A stretch of DNA of 64,000 nucleotides from Bacteroidota bacterium. Its GTDB lineage: Bacteria > Bacteroidota > Bacteroidia > Bacteroidales > Tannerellaceae. The notes below the pieces were generated by a model. That model searched no databases and had not been told where the DNA came from. It saw only the letters and a program-made list of their open reading frames with translations. Below, piece after piece: positions 34,285 through 43,065 of the stretch (its first letter is position 1; every line of letters begins with the position of its first letter). Position numbers and translations under genes: made by a program. The stretch is taken from positions 620,001 to 684,000 of the forward strand of contig JAEYVY010000007.1 in the NCBI GenBank assembly GCA_023429375.1, written 5' to 3'.

Positions 34285-35259
34285 CTATTTTGAACGGATT
34301 TCACGTTTCATAAATGATAAATAAGATAAGGCGAAGCAGATAACCGTAATTGCAATCAACCCAGTTAATTGCGGCCAAACAACCATTAAGCTTTGTCCTA
34401 AAGGCAGTGGGTTGGGTAAGGCTCCGTAGACCTGCTCCATGGTAAGCGGTCCGAAACTTCGAACGGATGGCATCAGCAATGCAGATGTGGCCTCATTAAA
34501 TAAATGAGACGGGTCTATGCGAAGCAAATCAAGTACAAACCTCTGGTAGTTGATAATCTGATTGGTCGGTGCAAATTCTGATGGTGCCAGACCTTTGGCT
34601 ATGAGGTTGACCAGCATCGTGTAGAACACGCTAAAGAACAACCATATTGCAATAACTGCCAATGCCGAAGTCGCCGCTTGTTTGCAGACAACCGACAGGA
34701 GTATCGACAGATTCAGCCAGAAAGCGATGTATACACAGGCCAGAATCAGAAAGAATACGATTCTTAAGAACTCTTCTACCGTGGGAGGTGTTCCGATGGT
34801 AATCAGGCCTAAGCCCAACATCAGGAATCCCAACGAAAACATAAGTATGCTGATTACGATAAATGAGCCGGTGAACTTCGCATTGATCAAATAGTCTCTG
34901 GGAATAGGTTGGGCTAACATAAAACTTAATGTTCCCCGATTCTTTTCAGAGTTGATAGCGTCAAAGCCCATACATATACCTAATATTGGCCCAAGAAAAG
35001 TGATGAAGACCAAAAAGGAGGGCATCGTTCCATCCGAAATGGTGAATAGTCTCAGGAAGAAAAAGCTTCCTTCCGGATCGTTGGGCTTCACACTGCCTGC
35101 AATATTGGTCAGTCCCGTATACATGGCTCCGGCGCAAGTAAGCAGGATGATGCCCACCATAATCAGGAAACGGATGCTTCGTACCTGGTCGGATATCTCT
35201 TTCTGAACGATGACCATAAAAGGACTTGTTCTTTTATCTGATTGACTTTTACGACTCAT
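34285..35259 (-). CDS. ABC-2 type transporter permease
   Basis: 324 residues from the ATG at 35259. This start is chosen over 35277 because an AGGAGG lies 8 bases before it. About six membrane segments; INSEKNRGTLSFMLAQPIPR is the cytoplasmic loop typical of ABC-2/NosY/GldF-type permeases. The start overlaps the ATPase stop by 11 bases, so the two are translationally coupled. With the ATPase and the upstream NEW3 protein it forms a three-gene export unit of unknown substrate. Confidence 0.87.
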   Translation of the reverse strand: MSRKSQSDKRTSPFMVIVQKEISDQVRSIRFLIMVGIILLTCAGAMYTGLTNIAGSVKPNDPEGSFFFLRLFTISDGTMPSFLVFITFLGPILGICMGFDAINSEKNRGTLSFMLAQPIPRDYLINAKFTGSFIVISILMFSLGFLMLGLGLITIGTPPTVEEFLRIVFFLILACVYIAFWLNLSILLSVVCKQAATSALAVIAIWLFFSVFYTMLVNLIAKGLAPSEFAPTNQIINYQRFVLDLLRIDPSHLFNEATSALLMPSVRSFGPLTMEQVYGALPNPLPLGQSLMVVWPQLTGLIAITVICFALSYLSFMKREIRSK

Positions 35260-36220
35260 GTTTCTTTCCTCCTTCAAAATAAAGGTTATAAATATCGTCC
35301 AGCCCGTATTCTTTTTTCACCAAGTGGTTGAGTGAAAGGCCGGATGTAACGAACAGCTTAGCCACTTCGCCGGTAATATCCATTGTACAGTCGAGCGTAA
35401 ACAGGCCGTCCTGATAGTCGACCGTATTTACCCCGTCAATTTCTTGTAGCATACGTTTCGTCTGATTTACAGCATTATCTTGTTGTGGAAGAATCGAATG
35501 GGATGCTGCGTAAATCAAGATCGGCTTATCTGCAAATAGACGTTTGGACAGGGATTGGATATCTCCTTCATCCAAAAGCTTACCATTGACAAATAGCCCG
35601 ACACGATCGCATACCCGCTGTACCTGGTGTAGATGGTGTGACGAGAATAGTACGGTAATCCCGTCTTCGCGGCTGAGGCGCACAATTAAATCCAGCAGTT
35701 CTTGAATGCCGGAAGGGTCTAATCCCAGTGTGGGTTCATCCAGAATGATTACCTGTGGATTCTTGATCAATACATTGGCCAGTCCCAAGCGTTGTCTCAT
35801 CCCTCGTGAGTATTTGCCGGATAGCTTATTGGCCTCTTTAGTCATGCCAACACGCTCCAGTACCCTCATTGCTTCTTGCTTGGCTTCATTCATCGTAAAA
35901 CCATTGAGGCGCGCGGTGTAAATCAAGTTATCCAGGCCGGTACGATCTTCATAAAAACCTACGTTTTCGGGTAGATATCCGACCACTTTCTTAACCTCTA
36001 TTGGTTGTGAGTTTGCTTGAAAGCCACATACCTTCACGCTTCCATCTGTAGGTTCGCAAAGTCCCAGCAACATCAAGATTGTGGTTGATTTGCCCGCCCC
36101 ATTAGGTCCCAATAAGCCGAATACCTCACCTTTGTTGATCGTCAGGTTCAGATGATCCACAGCCGTAAAATTACCGTACCTCTTCGTCAATCCGGCAATT
36201 TCAATAATCGGTTGTTTCAT
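35249..36220 (-). CDS. ABC transporter ATP-binding protein
   Basis: 323 residues. Walker A GLLGPNGAGKSTT, Q-loop YLPENVGFYEDRTG, signature YSRGMRQRLGLA, Walker B VIILDEPTLGLDP and the H-loop SSHHLHQVQ are all intact. A C-terminal extension of about 90 residues follows, as in NatA/NosF-type exporters. It starts 3 bases after the NEW3 protein's stop with AGGAGG reading over the junction, and overlaps the permease start. Confidence 0.93.
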   Translation of the reverse strand: MKQPIIEIAGLTKRYGNFTAVDHLNLTINKGEVFGLLGPNGAGKSTTILMLLGLCEPTDGSVKVCGFQANSQPIEVKKVVGYLPENVGFYEDRTGLDNLIYTARLNGFTMNEAKQEAMRVLERVGMTKEANKLSGKYSRGMRQRLGLANVLIKNPQVIILDEPTLGLDPSGIQELLDLIVRLSREDGITVLFSSHHLHQVQRVCDRVGLFVNGKLLDEGDIQSLSKRLFADKPILIYAASHSILPQQDNAVNQTKRMLQEIDGVNTVDYQDGLFTLDCTMDITGEVAKLFVTSGLSLNHLVKKEYGLDDIYNLYFEGGKKHES

Positions 36221-36223
36221 ACT

Positions 36224-37375
36224 TTACCTCCTTCCGAATTTACGAAACAGGTAATAGATACTTCCAAGTGCCACTGCGATGATTAAGAATCCTAACCAGC
36301 CGGCAAGTAAAGAGGCTTTTACAGATATTCTAAAGTCGACCGATGCTGTTGCTTCCGGGTTTTTTGCCTCCATGCGGGTCATATAATCGCCAACAATTGC
36401 TTTTGAAGAGGCTTTGACCGTAGCAATAACCCGCATACTTTCGCCTGCATTCAAACGATCAATCTGAGCCGGTTCAAATGTGATAGACCAATCGACTGGT
36501 GAGCTGGCGCTGAGTTTGACATCCCTTAATTCAGCTGAGCCTGAATTTCTAACTTCGAGTTCAATTTTTTTGCTTTCTCCGGCAGTTAGGTTTGTGCTAA
36601 GCAAACCTTTTGGGGTTGTGAGTTCTACTGTATAGGTTCCTGTTACGACTGCTTCAATGACCAGTTCTGCTGTAGTAGTTGTTGTCGAAGCGCGCAATGG
36701 AATCTTATAGGTTCCTGCGGGTACTGTGGCTGGTGGAGTTACTTCGATAGAAACGCTTTTCGTTGAATTGGCAGCTACATTGACCGAGGTGGCTTGTTTA
36801 TAATCCGGTTTGAAATTGACAACCCATCCTCTGGGCGCATCGGCCAAAAATGAATATTGTTGCTCTTCGGATGTTTGATTTTTCAATACGGCATTATACG
36901 TGAAAGTCGATTTTGAATTCCCTTGCATATTGGTTTGATCGCACGTAAATTCCGATTTGTTGGTGCCCTGTTCAGATACATTAATATTTAAGGCTAAGGT
37001 GTCACATCCATGGGCAATAAGCTGGAAGGGATAATTTCCTTTGTTTACTTGGTGTGGAACCTTAATGTCTAAGGTTACGCTCTTTCGTTCATCCGGTAAA
37101 ACGGATAGCTGATTGATTTTCCAGTTGCCCGATTTCAGTGAATACTCCCATGTTCCTGGTAGCCCGGTAAGGCTAATGTCGGTTGTCGTCTTTTCTTTTC
37201 CATTGTTAATCAGGTCTATGCTTAAGTTAACAGATTCGCCTGGCGGCACAGAAATCTTAGTGAAAGGCGTGTAGAGCTTTGTGTTTTTTTCAGTTGCGGA
37301 AGCTTGGTTATTTGTGGTAAAGAGAGCTCCCACTAATGTTAATAATAGAATAAAGTTAGTGTTTCGCAATAACAT
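36224..37375 (-). CDS. NEW3-domain membrane-anchored protein (ABC partner)
   Basis: 383 residues. A signal peptide (LLRNTNFILLLTLVGALFTT) is followed by about three Ig-like beta domains (VPPGESVNLSIDLINNG, TNLTAGESKKIELEVRNSG, LNAGESMRVIATVKAS) of the NPCBM-associated NEW3 type, then one C-terminal helix LAGWLGFLIIAVALGSIYYL and a basic tail. The body is therefore periplasmic and anchored in the inner membrane. It is the first gene of the ABC operon, with GGAGGA before the start and a -7 box TATTTTTG (37427-37420, minus strand). It could be a substrate-handling or adaptor subunit; function is unknown. Confidence 0.83.
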   Translation of the reverse strand: MLLRNTNFILLLTLVGALFTTNNQASATEKNTKLYTPFTKISVPPGESVNLSIDLINNGKEKTTTDISLTGLPGTWEYSLKSGNWKINQLSVLPDERKSVTLDIKVPHQVNKGNYPFQLIAHGCDTLALNINVSEQGTNKSEFTCDQTNMQGNSKSTFTYNAVLKNQTSEEQQYSFLADAPRGWVVNFKPDYKQATSVNVAANSTKSVSIEVTPPATVPAGTYKIPLRASTTTTTAELVIEAVVTGTYTVELTTPKGLLSTNLTAGESKKIELEVRNSGSAELRDVKLSASSPVDWSITFEPAQIDRLNAGESMRVIATVKASSKAIVGDYMTRMEAKNPEATASVDFRISVKASLLAGWLGFLIIAVALGSIYYLFRKFGRR

Positions 37376-37565
37376 AAAAAATTCCTCCTAAATTTTAAAT
37401 GATTTCACAATACAAGCGCCAAAAATATAGAGTAGAAGGAATAGTTTTTTTTAAATGATTTTAAAAAAAGCAAAAAAGATTTGCTGCAGATAGGAGAGTT
37501 CTTCGGGAGATTAAGTGTAAGTAAATAAGATACTTGTGTGTAGTTGTAGACTGTCTGTAACTGTA

Positions 37566-38513
37566 TTATTTTGTGGATAGATAGGATACTATTTGCTCAA
37601 ATGTAGCATCTTTAAGTAGGACGATTTTGTCTTTATCCAAGAGATAGAGGGTAGGTATAGCCTTGAGGTCGTACACCTCATGTTCTCTCAGATAGAGATT
37701 CTGATCGTATGCGTTTATCCATCCTATATCTTTCGTGACACTGTCCATGTATATTTTCCAATAGGTTAAGTTTTCATCTGGATATAGAGCCAGAATCGTT
37801 AGCCTTTGTTGTGTTCTGAGATGAGTTATGATAGGAGAGACTTTCAGTTGGTAGCTGGTATTCTCGCAAGCCGGGCAGCCCGGATTGTGAAAGAATAGCA
37901 ACGTATATTCGGTATCTATCCGGCTCAGGGATTGCATATCTCCGTCTTCTGTCGTGAAGGTGAAATCGTTGGCCATATGGCCGACTCTGTTTTTTAAAGC
38001 CAAGTCTAAAAGGTTCCTTGGACGAATCTTTTCTGTCTCATCAAAAATCGTGGATGAAATAGCTACTTCTAACACCGGAATGAAGAATTCCTCATTTAAC
38101 ATCGGTGAATTCGGATCATATAAGTATTTCTCGCACAAGTCAAAGAAATGCGTAAACATCTTCTTTTCCGCGCCTGCTTTTTTCATCATATTCTTTAGAG
38201 AGGAAACGGCAACCTCCTTACTCGTATGTGGTAGTATGCTTAGGTAGTCAACGAATGCATGTTCTATCACATCGGGATATGCAAGACAGGTTGCATCTGA
38301 AAAATCGAAATTCGTCCAATAGTTCGTTACCAGAAATTGCGCACGGTCTTCCGGTTTTGTTAGGGTATCGGGCACTTTAACCATCTTAAATATAGGAGGG
38401 TTTACATGTTGGAGGATATAGGGCTGATTTGAGGCAGCGAGGGCAGAGTTATAAGTTGTGGTAAACAACAGTAAACATATAACCCATAAATATTTCATAA
38501 TCATAAATATCAT
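37566..38513 (-). CDS. DUF5106 / thioredoxin-like exported protein
   Basis: 315 residues with a signal peptide (roughly residues 1-27). The first half (NYWTNFDFSD, then an alpha-helical region) matches DUF5106, and the second half is a thioredoxin-like fold with the active-site CPAC in LLFFHNPGCPACENT and a cis-Pro-type LKAIPTLYLLD. Such TlpA/ResA-like proteins act in periplasmic thiol chemistry. It has its own upstream region, and 190 bases separate it from the NEW3 operon, so it is probably a separate unit. Confidence 0.85.
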   Translation of the reverse strand: MIFMIMKYLWVICLLLFTTTYNSALAASNQPYILQHVNPPIFKMVKVPDTLTKPEDRAQFLVTNYWTNFDFSDATCLAYPDVIEHAFVDYLSILPHTSKEVAVSSLKNMMKKAGAEKKMFTHFFDLCEKYLYDPNSPMLNEEFFIPVLEVAISSTIFDETEKIRPRNLLDLALKNRVGHMANDFTFTTEDGDMQSLSRIDTEYTLLFFHNPGCPACENTSYQLKVSPIITHLRTQQRLTILALYPDENLTYWKIYMDSVTKDIGWINAYDQNLYLREHEVYDLKAIPTLYLLDKDKIVLLKDATFEQIVSYLSTK

Positions 38514-38655
38514 CGTTTAGTTATGACAAATATATATGATTTGGAGGAATATTGATGCCTTTTATAAGCTATCAGTATCCACATTGTTTCATAAAAAAAA
38601 GAAGAGCTGTAAAAATAATCGTATTTTTGTTGCAATAGATTTTTGTAAGACCATA

Positions 38656-40698
38656 ATGATAGATCAATTGACAATAGACCGGATTCTCGATGCAGCCAAT
38701 ATAGTGGATGTGGTGTCCGAGTTTGTTACATTAAGGAGGAGAGGGGTTAACTATGTAGGGCTTTGCCCTTTTCATGCGGATAAGACGCCTTCTTTCTACG
38801 TGTCTCCAGCCAAGAATATTTGTAAATGCTTCTCGTGTGGCGAAGGGGGTACAGCTGTTCATTTCATTATGAAACATGAGCAGATATCTTATTTTGATGC
38901 ACTACGTATACTTGCCAAGAAATATAATATTGAGATTCAAGAACGGGAGCTGACCGATAAGGAGAAAGAGACTCAGAGCACGCGTGAGAGTATGTTTATT
39001 ATCAATGCTTGGGCGCAGAACTATTTCTCTACCATCTTGCACGAACATGTGGAAGGGAGAAGTGTAGGAATGCGTTATTTCGCAGAAAGAGGATTCCGTG
39101 AAGATACGATACGTAAATTTCAATTAGGGTATAGTCTTGATCAATGGGATGCCTTGTATCAAGAAGCCCTGCGAAAAGGCTATAAGCAAGAGTTTCTGGA
39201 AAAGACGGGACTCGTTATTGCTTACGAAAACGGAAAGGTAAACGACCGATTCCGTGGACGTGTATTATTCCCCATCCATACAGTTAGTGGAAAGGTTGTC
39301 GGCTTCGGAGGACGTATCCTCAAGAAAGATGAAAAGACTGCCAAGTACGTAAACTCACCTGAAAGCGAAATTTATCATAAGAGCAATGAGCTCTATGGTA
39401 TGTTCTTCGCAAAGAAAGAGATAGTAAAGGCCGATAAGTGTTTTCTGGTTGAAGGATATACCGATGTGATATCCATGCATCAAGCAGGAATAGAGAATGT
39501 TGTGGCTTCTTCGGGTACGGCATTGACTCCCGGTCAGATACGTATGATTCATCGCTTTACAAACAATATTACGGTTTTGTATGATGGCGATGCTGCAGGT
39601 ATTAAAGCTGCTCTTCGCGGGATTGACTTACTACTCGAAGAGGGTATGAATGTGAAAGTAGTTCTTCTTCCGGACGGTGAAGACCCGGACTCTTTTGCAC
39701 GCAAGAATAACGCAGCCGGTTTTTCAGCTTTCATAGAAAAGAGCGAAACGGATTTTATACGTTTTAAGACGGAGCTTCTGTTGGATGAAGCCGGAACGGA
39801 TCCGATGAAACGTTCGGCATTGATTACGGATATCATCCATTCGATAGCGATTATCCCAGACGATATTGCACGGACTGTATACATTCGCGAATGTAGTTCC
39901 ATGCTGGAAATTGATGAGCGTGTAATCTTGTCACAGATCAACAAACTGCGCTTGGAAAAGAACACCGCCGCACCAGTTCGTCCTGATGCAGCCGCAAACA
40001 ATAAGAATGGAACACCATCTGCCTTATCTCCTGAAGCTGTAGGCGCAATGCCTCCTAGCCCTGTGGGTGAATCAGATCCGATGGCAGCCAATGCAGAACC
40101 AATGCAGCCGGCACCGCAGGCAGCAGTTGCCCGTTCGCCATTTGAAGTGTTTGAATTGGCCTTGTTGCGTTACATTGTCCGTTATGGAGAATTTATATTG
40201 TATGATTATGTAGATGAGGAAACCAATGAGCATATTGTGATGCGTGTGGCCGAATATATTCATTTCGATATGGAGCGAGATGATCTGACCTTCATGACAC
40301 CACTATATAAGCAAATGCTTGAAGAAGCAGCCGAAGGTTGCAAACAAGAAAATTTCGTTGCTCATAAGTATTTCCTTGCTCATCCTGATGCCAACATCAG
40401 CAGATTGGCAGCAAACCTGATAGATGATAAGTATCAGCTAAGTAAATACCACTCAAAATTCAGGCAACTGGAGCAGGAGGAAGATCACTTGGATCAATAT
40501 GTGCTTAGAGATTTGTATGCTTTGAAAGATGCTTATATCAGACATCAAATCAGGAAAATACAAGCTGCAATTAAAAAGGCACAGGCAGAAGGGAATATGG
40601 ATGAGATACTTAATAAAATGCAAGATCTAGCCAAGTTGAACGAGATAAAGAGAGTTCTTAGTAAGCAACTTGGAGAGCGAATTATATTGAAAATGTAA
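38656..40698 (+). CDS. dnaG: DNA primase
   Basis: 680 residues from the ATG at 38656 (MIDQLTIDRILDAANIVDVV); the frame extends upstream to 38536 but without conserved sequence. The zinc-binding domain has CPFH...CKCFSCG; the TOPRIM core has EGYTDVISMHQAG and YDGDAAG. A low-complexity Ala/Pro linker (about residues 435-495) separates the core from the C-terminal helicase-interaction domain. Synthesises RNA primers at replication forks. A -7 box TATTTTTG lies at 38622-38629. Confidence 0.97.
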   Translation: MIDQLTIDRILDAANIVDVVSEFVTLRRRGVNYVGLCPFHADKTPSFYVSPAKNICKCFSCGEGGTAVHFIMKHEQISYFDALRILAKKYNIEIQERELTDKEKETQSTRESMFIINAWAQNYFSTILHEHVEGRSVGMRYFAERGFREDTIRKFQLGYSLDQWDALYQEALRKGYKQEFLEKTGLVIAYENGKVNDRFRGRVLFPIHTVSGKVVGFGGRILKKDEKTAKYVNSPESEIYHKSNELYGMFFAKKEIVKADKCFLVEGYTDVISMHQAGIENVVASSGTALTPGQIRMIHRFTNNITVLYDGDAAGIKAALRGIDLLLEEGMNVKVVLLPDGEDPDSFARKNNAAGFSAFIEKSETDFIRFKTELLLDEAGTDPMKRSALITDIIHSIAIIPDDIARTVYIRECSSMLEIDERVILSQINKLRLEKNTAAPVRPDAAANNKNGTPSALSPEAVGAMPPSPVGESDPMAANAEPMQPAPQAAVARSPFEVFELALLRYIVRYGEFILYDYVDEETNEHIVMRVAEYIHFDMERDDLTFMTPLYKQMLEEAAEGCKQENFVAHKYFLAHPDANISRLAANLIDDKYQLSKYHSKFRQLEQEEDHLDQYVLRDLYALKDAYIRHQIRKIQAAIKKAQAEGNMDEILNKMQDLAKLNEIKRVLSKQLGERIILKM

Positions 40699-40713
40699 CC
40701 AAAAACAATCAGT

Positions 40714-41640
40714 ATGAACTTTTTAGAGACAGAAGAGGTGGTAAAGCAGTACTCTGGTCATTTGGCACTTAATAAGGTTAGCATTCAGGTAGCCAAGGGA
40801 AAGGTATTCGGCTTACTAGGTCCTAATGGGGCAGGAAAAACCACGCTAATTCGAATCATTAACAGAATCACAGCACCTGATAGTGGCGTGGTTCGTTTTG
40901 ATGGACGATTATCGCTCCCCGAGGATATTTACAAAATCGGTTATATGCCCGAAGAACGCGGGTTGTACAAAAAAATGAAAGTGGGCGAACAGGCAATCTA
41001 TTTGGCGCAACTTAAGGGGTTGTCCTATCCGGTTGCCCGTAAGCGCTTGATTTATTGGTTTGAGAAGTTCGACATCATGTCGTGGTGGAACCGCAAATTG
41101 GAAGAGCTATCGAAAGGTATGCAACAGAAGATTCAGTTTATAATTACGGTAATCCATGAACCACCTTTGCTGATATTCGACGAACCGTTTAGTGGTTTCG
41201 ATCCGGTGAATGCCGATCTGTTGAAGCATGAAATACTCGACCTGAAAAAGCAGGGGCATACGATTATCTTCTCTACCCATAATATGGCTTCAGTAGAAGA
41301 GATATGTGATGACATAGCCTTGATAAACAAATCGCAAGTAGTGCTTTCTGGTAATGTGGACGAAGTGCGGAACCGTTTTAAGGGTAATACGTTCTTGCTG
41401 AAGGTGCTCCCAACGGATAATCCTGCCGATATGAATAGTGATAAATACACCATCTTGTCTGATAAAACAGACAGAGGCGTACGTGAACTACGTATTCATA
41501 AAGAAGCAGGAATGAGCAATTCCGATTTGTTGGCTATACTTGCCAAGCAAGCTGAAGTATTGTCCTTCTCAGAAGAACTTCCTTCAATGAACGATATTTT
41601 TATTAATACAGTATCCACTCCAAAACCAGCTGCATTATGA
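40714..41640 (+). CDS. ABC exporter ATP-binding protein (NatA-like)
   Basis: 308 residues. Walker A GLLGPNGAGKTTL, Q-loop GYMPEERGLYKKM, signature LSKGMQQKIQFI, Walker B LLIFDEPFSGFDP and the H-loop STHNMASVEE. The C-terminal DUF4162-like extension is typical of NatA-type ATPases. It overlaps the permease start by 4 bases (ATGA), showing translational coupling. Family members export sodium or other small compounds. Confidence 0.92.
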   Translation: MNFLETEEVVKQYSGHLALNKVSIQVAKGKVFGLLGPNGAGKTTLIRIINRITAPDSGVVRFDGRLSLPEDIYKIGYMPEERGLYKKMKVGEQAIYLAQLKGLSYPVARKRLIYWFEKFDIMSWWNRKLEELSKGMQQKIQFIITVIHEPPLLIFDEPFSGFDPVNADLLKHEILDLKKQGHTIIFSTHNMASVEEICDDIALINKSQVVLSGNVDEVRNRFKGNTFLLKVLPTDNPADMNSDKYTILSDKTDRGVRELRIHKEAGMSNSDLLAILAKQAEVLSFSEELPSMNDIFINTVSTPKPAAL

Positions 41641-42947
41641 ACAAGATTGGTTTGATTATAAAACGGGAATACTTACGCAGAGTAAGTAAAAAGTCATTTT
41701 TATTGCTGACATTCCTTTTGCCCTTCCTTTTTGTTGCCATGGTATTCGTACCTCTTTGGTTGTCAACGCTGAAGGGTGATGATGTGTATAATATTGCAGT
41801 TATCGACGATACAGGAAAGTATAACGATATATTTCAAGATACAGAGAGATATCATTTTATCCAAGGAGATAAGTCAATCGAAGAATATCGTCAGAGTAAG
41901 AATAAACAGATTTTCGCTTTTCTAAGCATTACGGACGATTTGTTGACAAACCCATCGGCCGCTACCATCTATTCAGAGAAACAAATTCCGAGTGAATTAA
42001 GTCGTCTCGTCAACCAAGCAATTGGAAAGACATTGGAAGATGAGAAACTGGCATCCTTCAATATTCCGAATTTGAAAGAGATCATCAAAGAGTCTAGAAT
42101 CAAATTTAATGTTCAGACTATCAAATGGGGTGCTGACGGACAAGAGAATAGATCATCTTCTTTGGTGGCTTCGATAACAGGGTTGGTATTTACGATGCTG
42201 ATCTATATGTTTATCATGATTTACGGAGCGATGGTAATGCAAGGCGTAATGGAAGAAAAGAGCAACCGTATCATTGAAGTAATCATTTCGTCCGTGCGTC
42301 CGTTCGATCTGATGATGGGTAAGATTATCGGTATTTGTTTTGTAGGGCTGACGCAGTTGTTCCTTTGGGGTGTATTGACCATGTCGCTACTATTGGGATC
42401 TCAACTCCTGTTTGGTATAGGCATGAGCGGAGATATGGCTACCGCCGAGGCTATGAGTCAAGCAGGAACAAATGCTCCGGATTTTATAGCCAACAATGCA
42501 CAGGTTTTTGAAATCCTCAAGACAATCAACTTTACCGAAATAGGAATATTCTTTATCCTATTCTTTATCGGAGGGTATATGCTCTATGCCTCGCTGTTTG
42601 CCGCAATTGGTTCGGCAGTAGACTCGCAGGAAGATACACAGCAATTCATGGTGCCGGTAACTATATTGATGGTGTTCGGTCTCTATGCCGGTATTTATAG
42701 TATGGAAAATCCGGATGGACCTTTGGCTTTCTGGTGTTCGCTGATTCCATTTACTTCACCTATTGTTATGATGGTACGTCTGCCTTTTGATGTGCCTTAT
42801 TGGCAACTCCTTGTATCGGTAGGCCTATTGTATGGAACATCACTCCTGATTACTTGGCTCTCGGCCAAGATTTACAGAGTCGGTATCTTGATGTACGGTA
42901 AAAAGCCGGATGTGAAGGAACTGATCAAATGGATAAAGTATAAGTAA
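41637..42947 (+). CDS. ABC exporter permease (NatB-like)
   Basis: 436 residues. One N-terminal helix near residues 20-45, a large extracytoplasmic domain (about 50-175), then a cluster of five to six helices. VMQGVMEEKSNRIIEVIISS is the hallmark loop of the NatB/ABC-2 family. Works with the upstream ATPase. Substrate unknown. Confidence 0.9.
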   Translation: MNKIGLIIKREYLRRVSKKSFLLLTFLLPFLFVAMVFVPLWLSTLKGDDVYNIAVIDDTGKYNDIFQDTERYHFIQGDKSIEEYRQSKNKQIFAFLSITDDLLTNPSAATIYSEKQIPSELSRLVNQAIGKTLEDEKLASFNIPNLKEIIKESRIKFNVQTIKWGADGQENRSSSLVASITGLVFTMLIYMFIMIYGAMVMQGVMEEKSNRIIEVIISSVRPFDLMMGKIIGICFVGLTQLFLWGVLTMSLLLGSQLLFGIGMSGDMATAEAMSQAGTNAPDFIANNAQVFEILKTINFTEIGIFFILFFIGGYMLYASLFAAIGSAVDSQEDTQQFMVPVTILMVFGLYAGIYSMENPDGPLAFWCSLIPFTSPIVMMVRLPFDVPYWQLLVSVGLLYGTSLLITWLSAKIYRVGILMYGKKPDVKELIKWIKYK

Positions 42948-42986
42948 GGATAAAAGAACCTGAAATTACTTTCTAAATAGCATAAC

Positions 42987-43010
42987 AAGGATGTGTTTGG
43001 GCACATTCTT
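42987..43010 (+). terminator. Hairpin after the NatAB-like operon
   Basis: AAGGATGTG pairs with CACATTCTT (one G-U), loop TTTGGG; the tail is pyrimidine-rich but not a clean T run. Confidence 0.55.
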
Positions 43011-43065
43011 TCTCTAATTCTATTCCTTAAATTTGCCTACTTGAAATTAATAGGTAAAATTTAAG

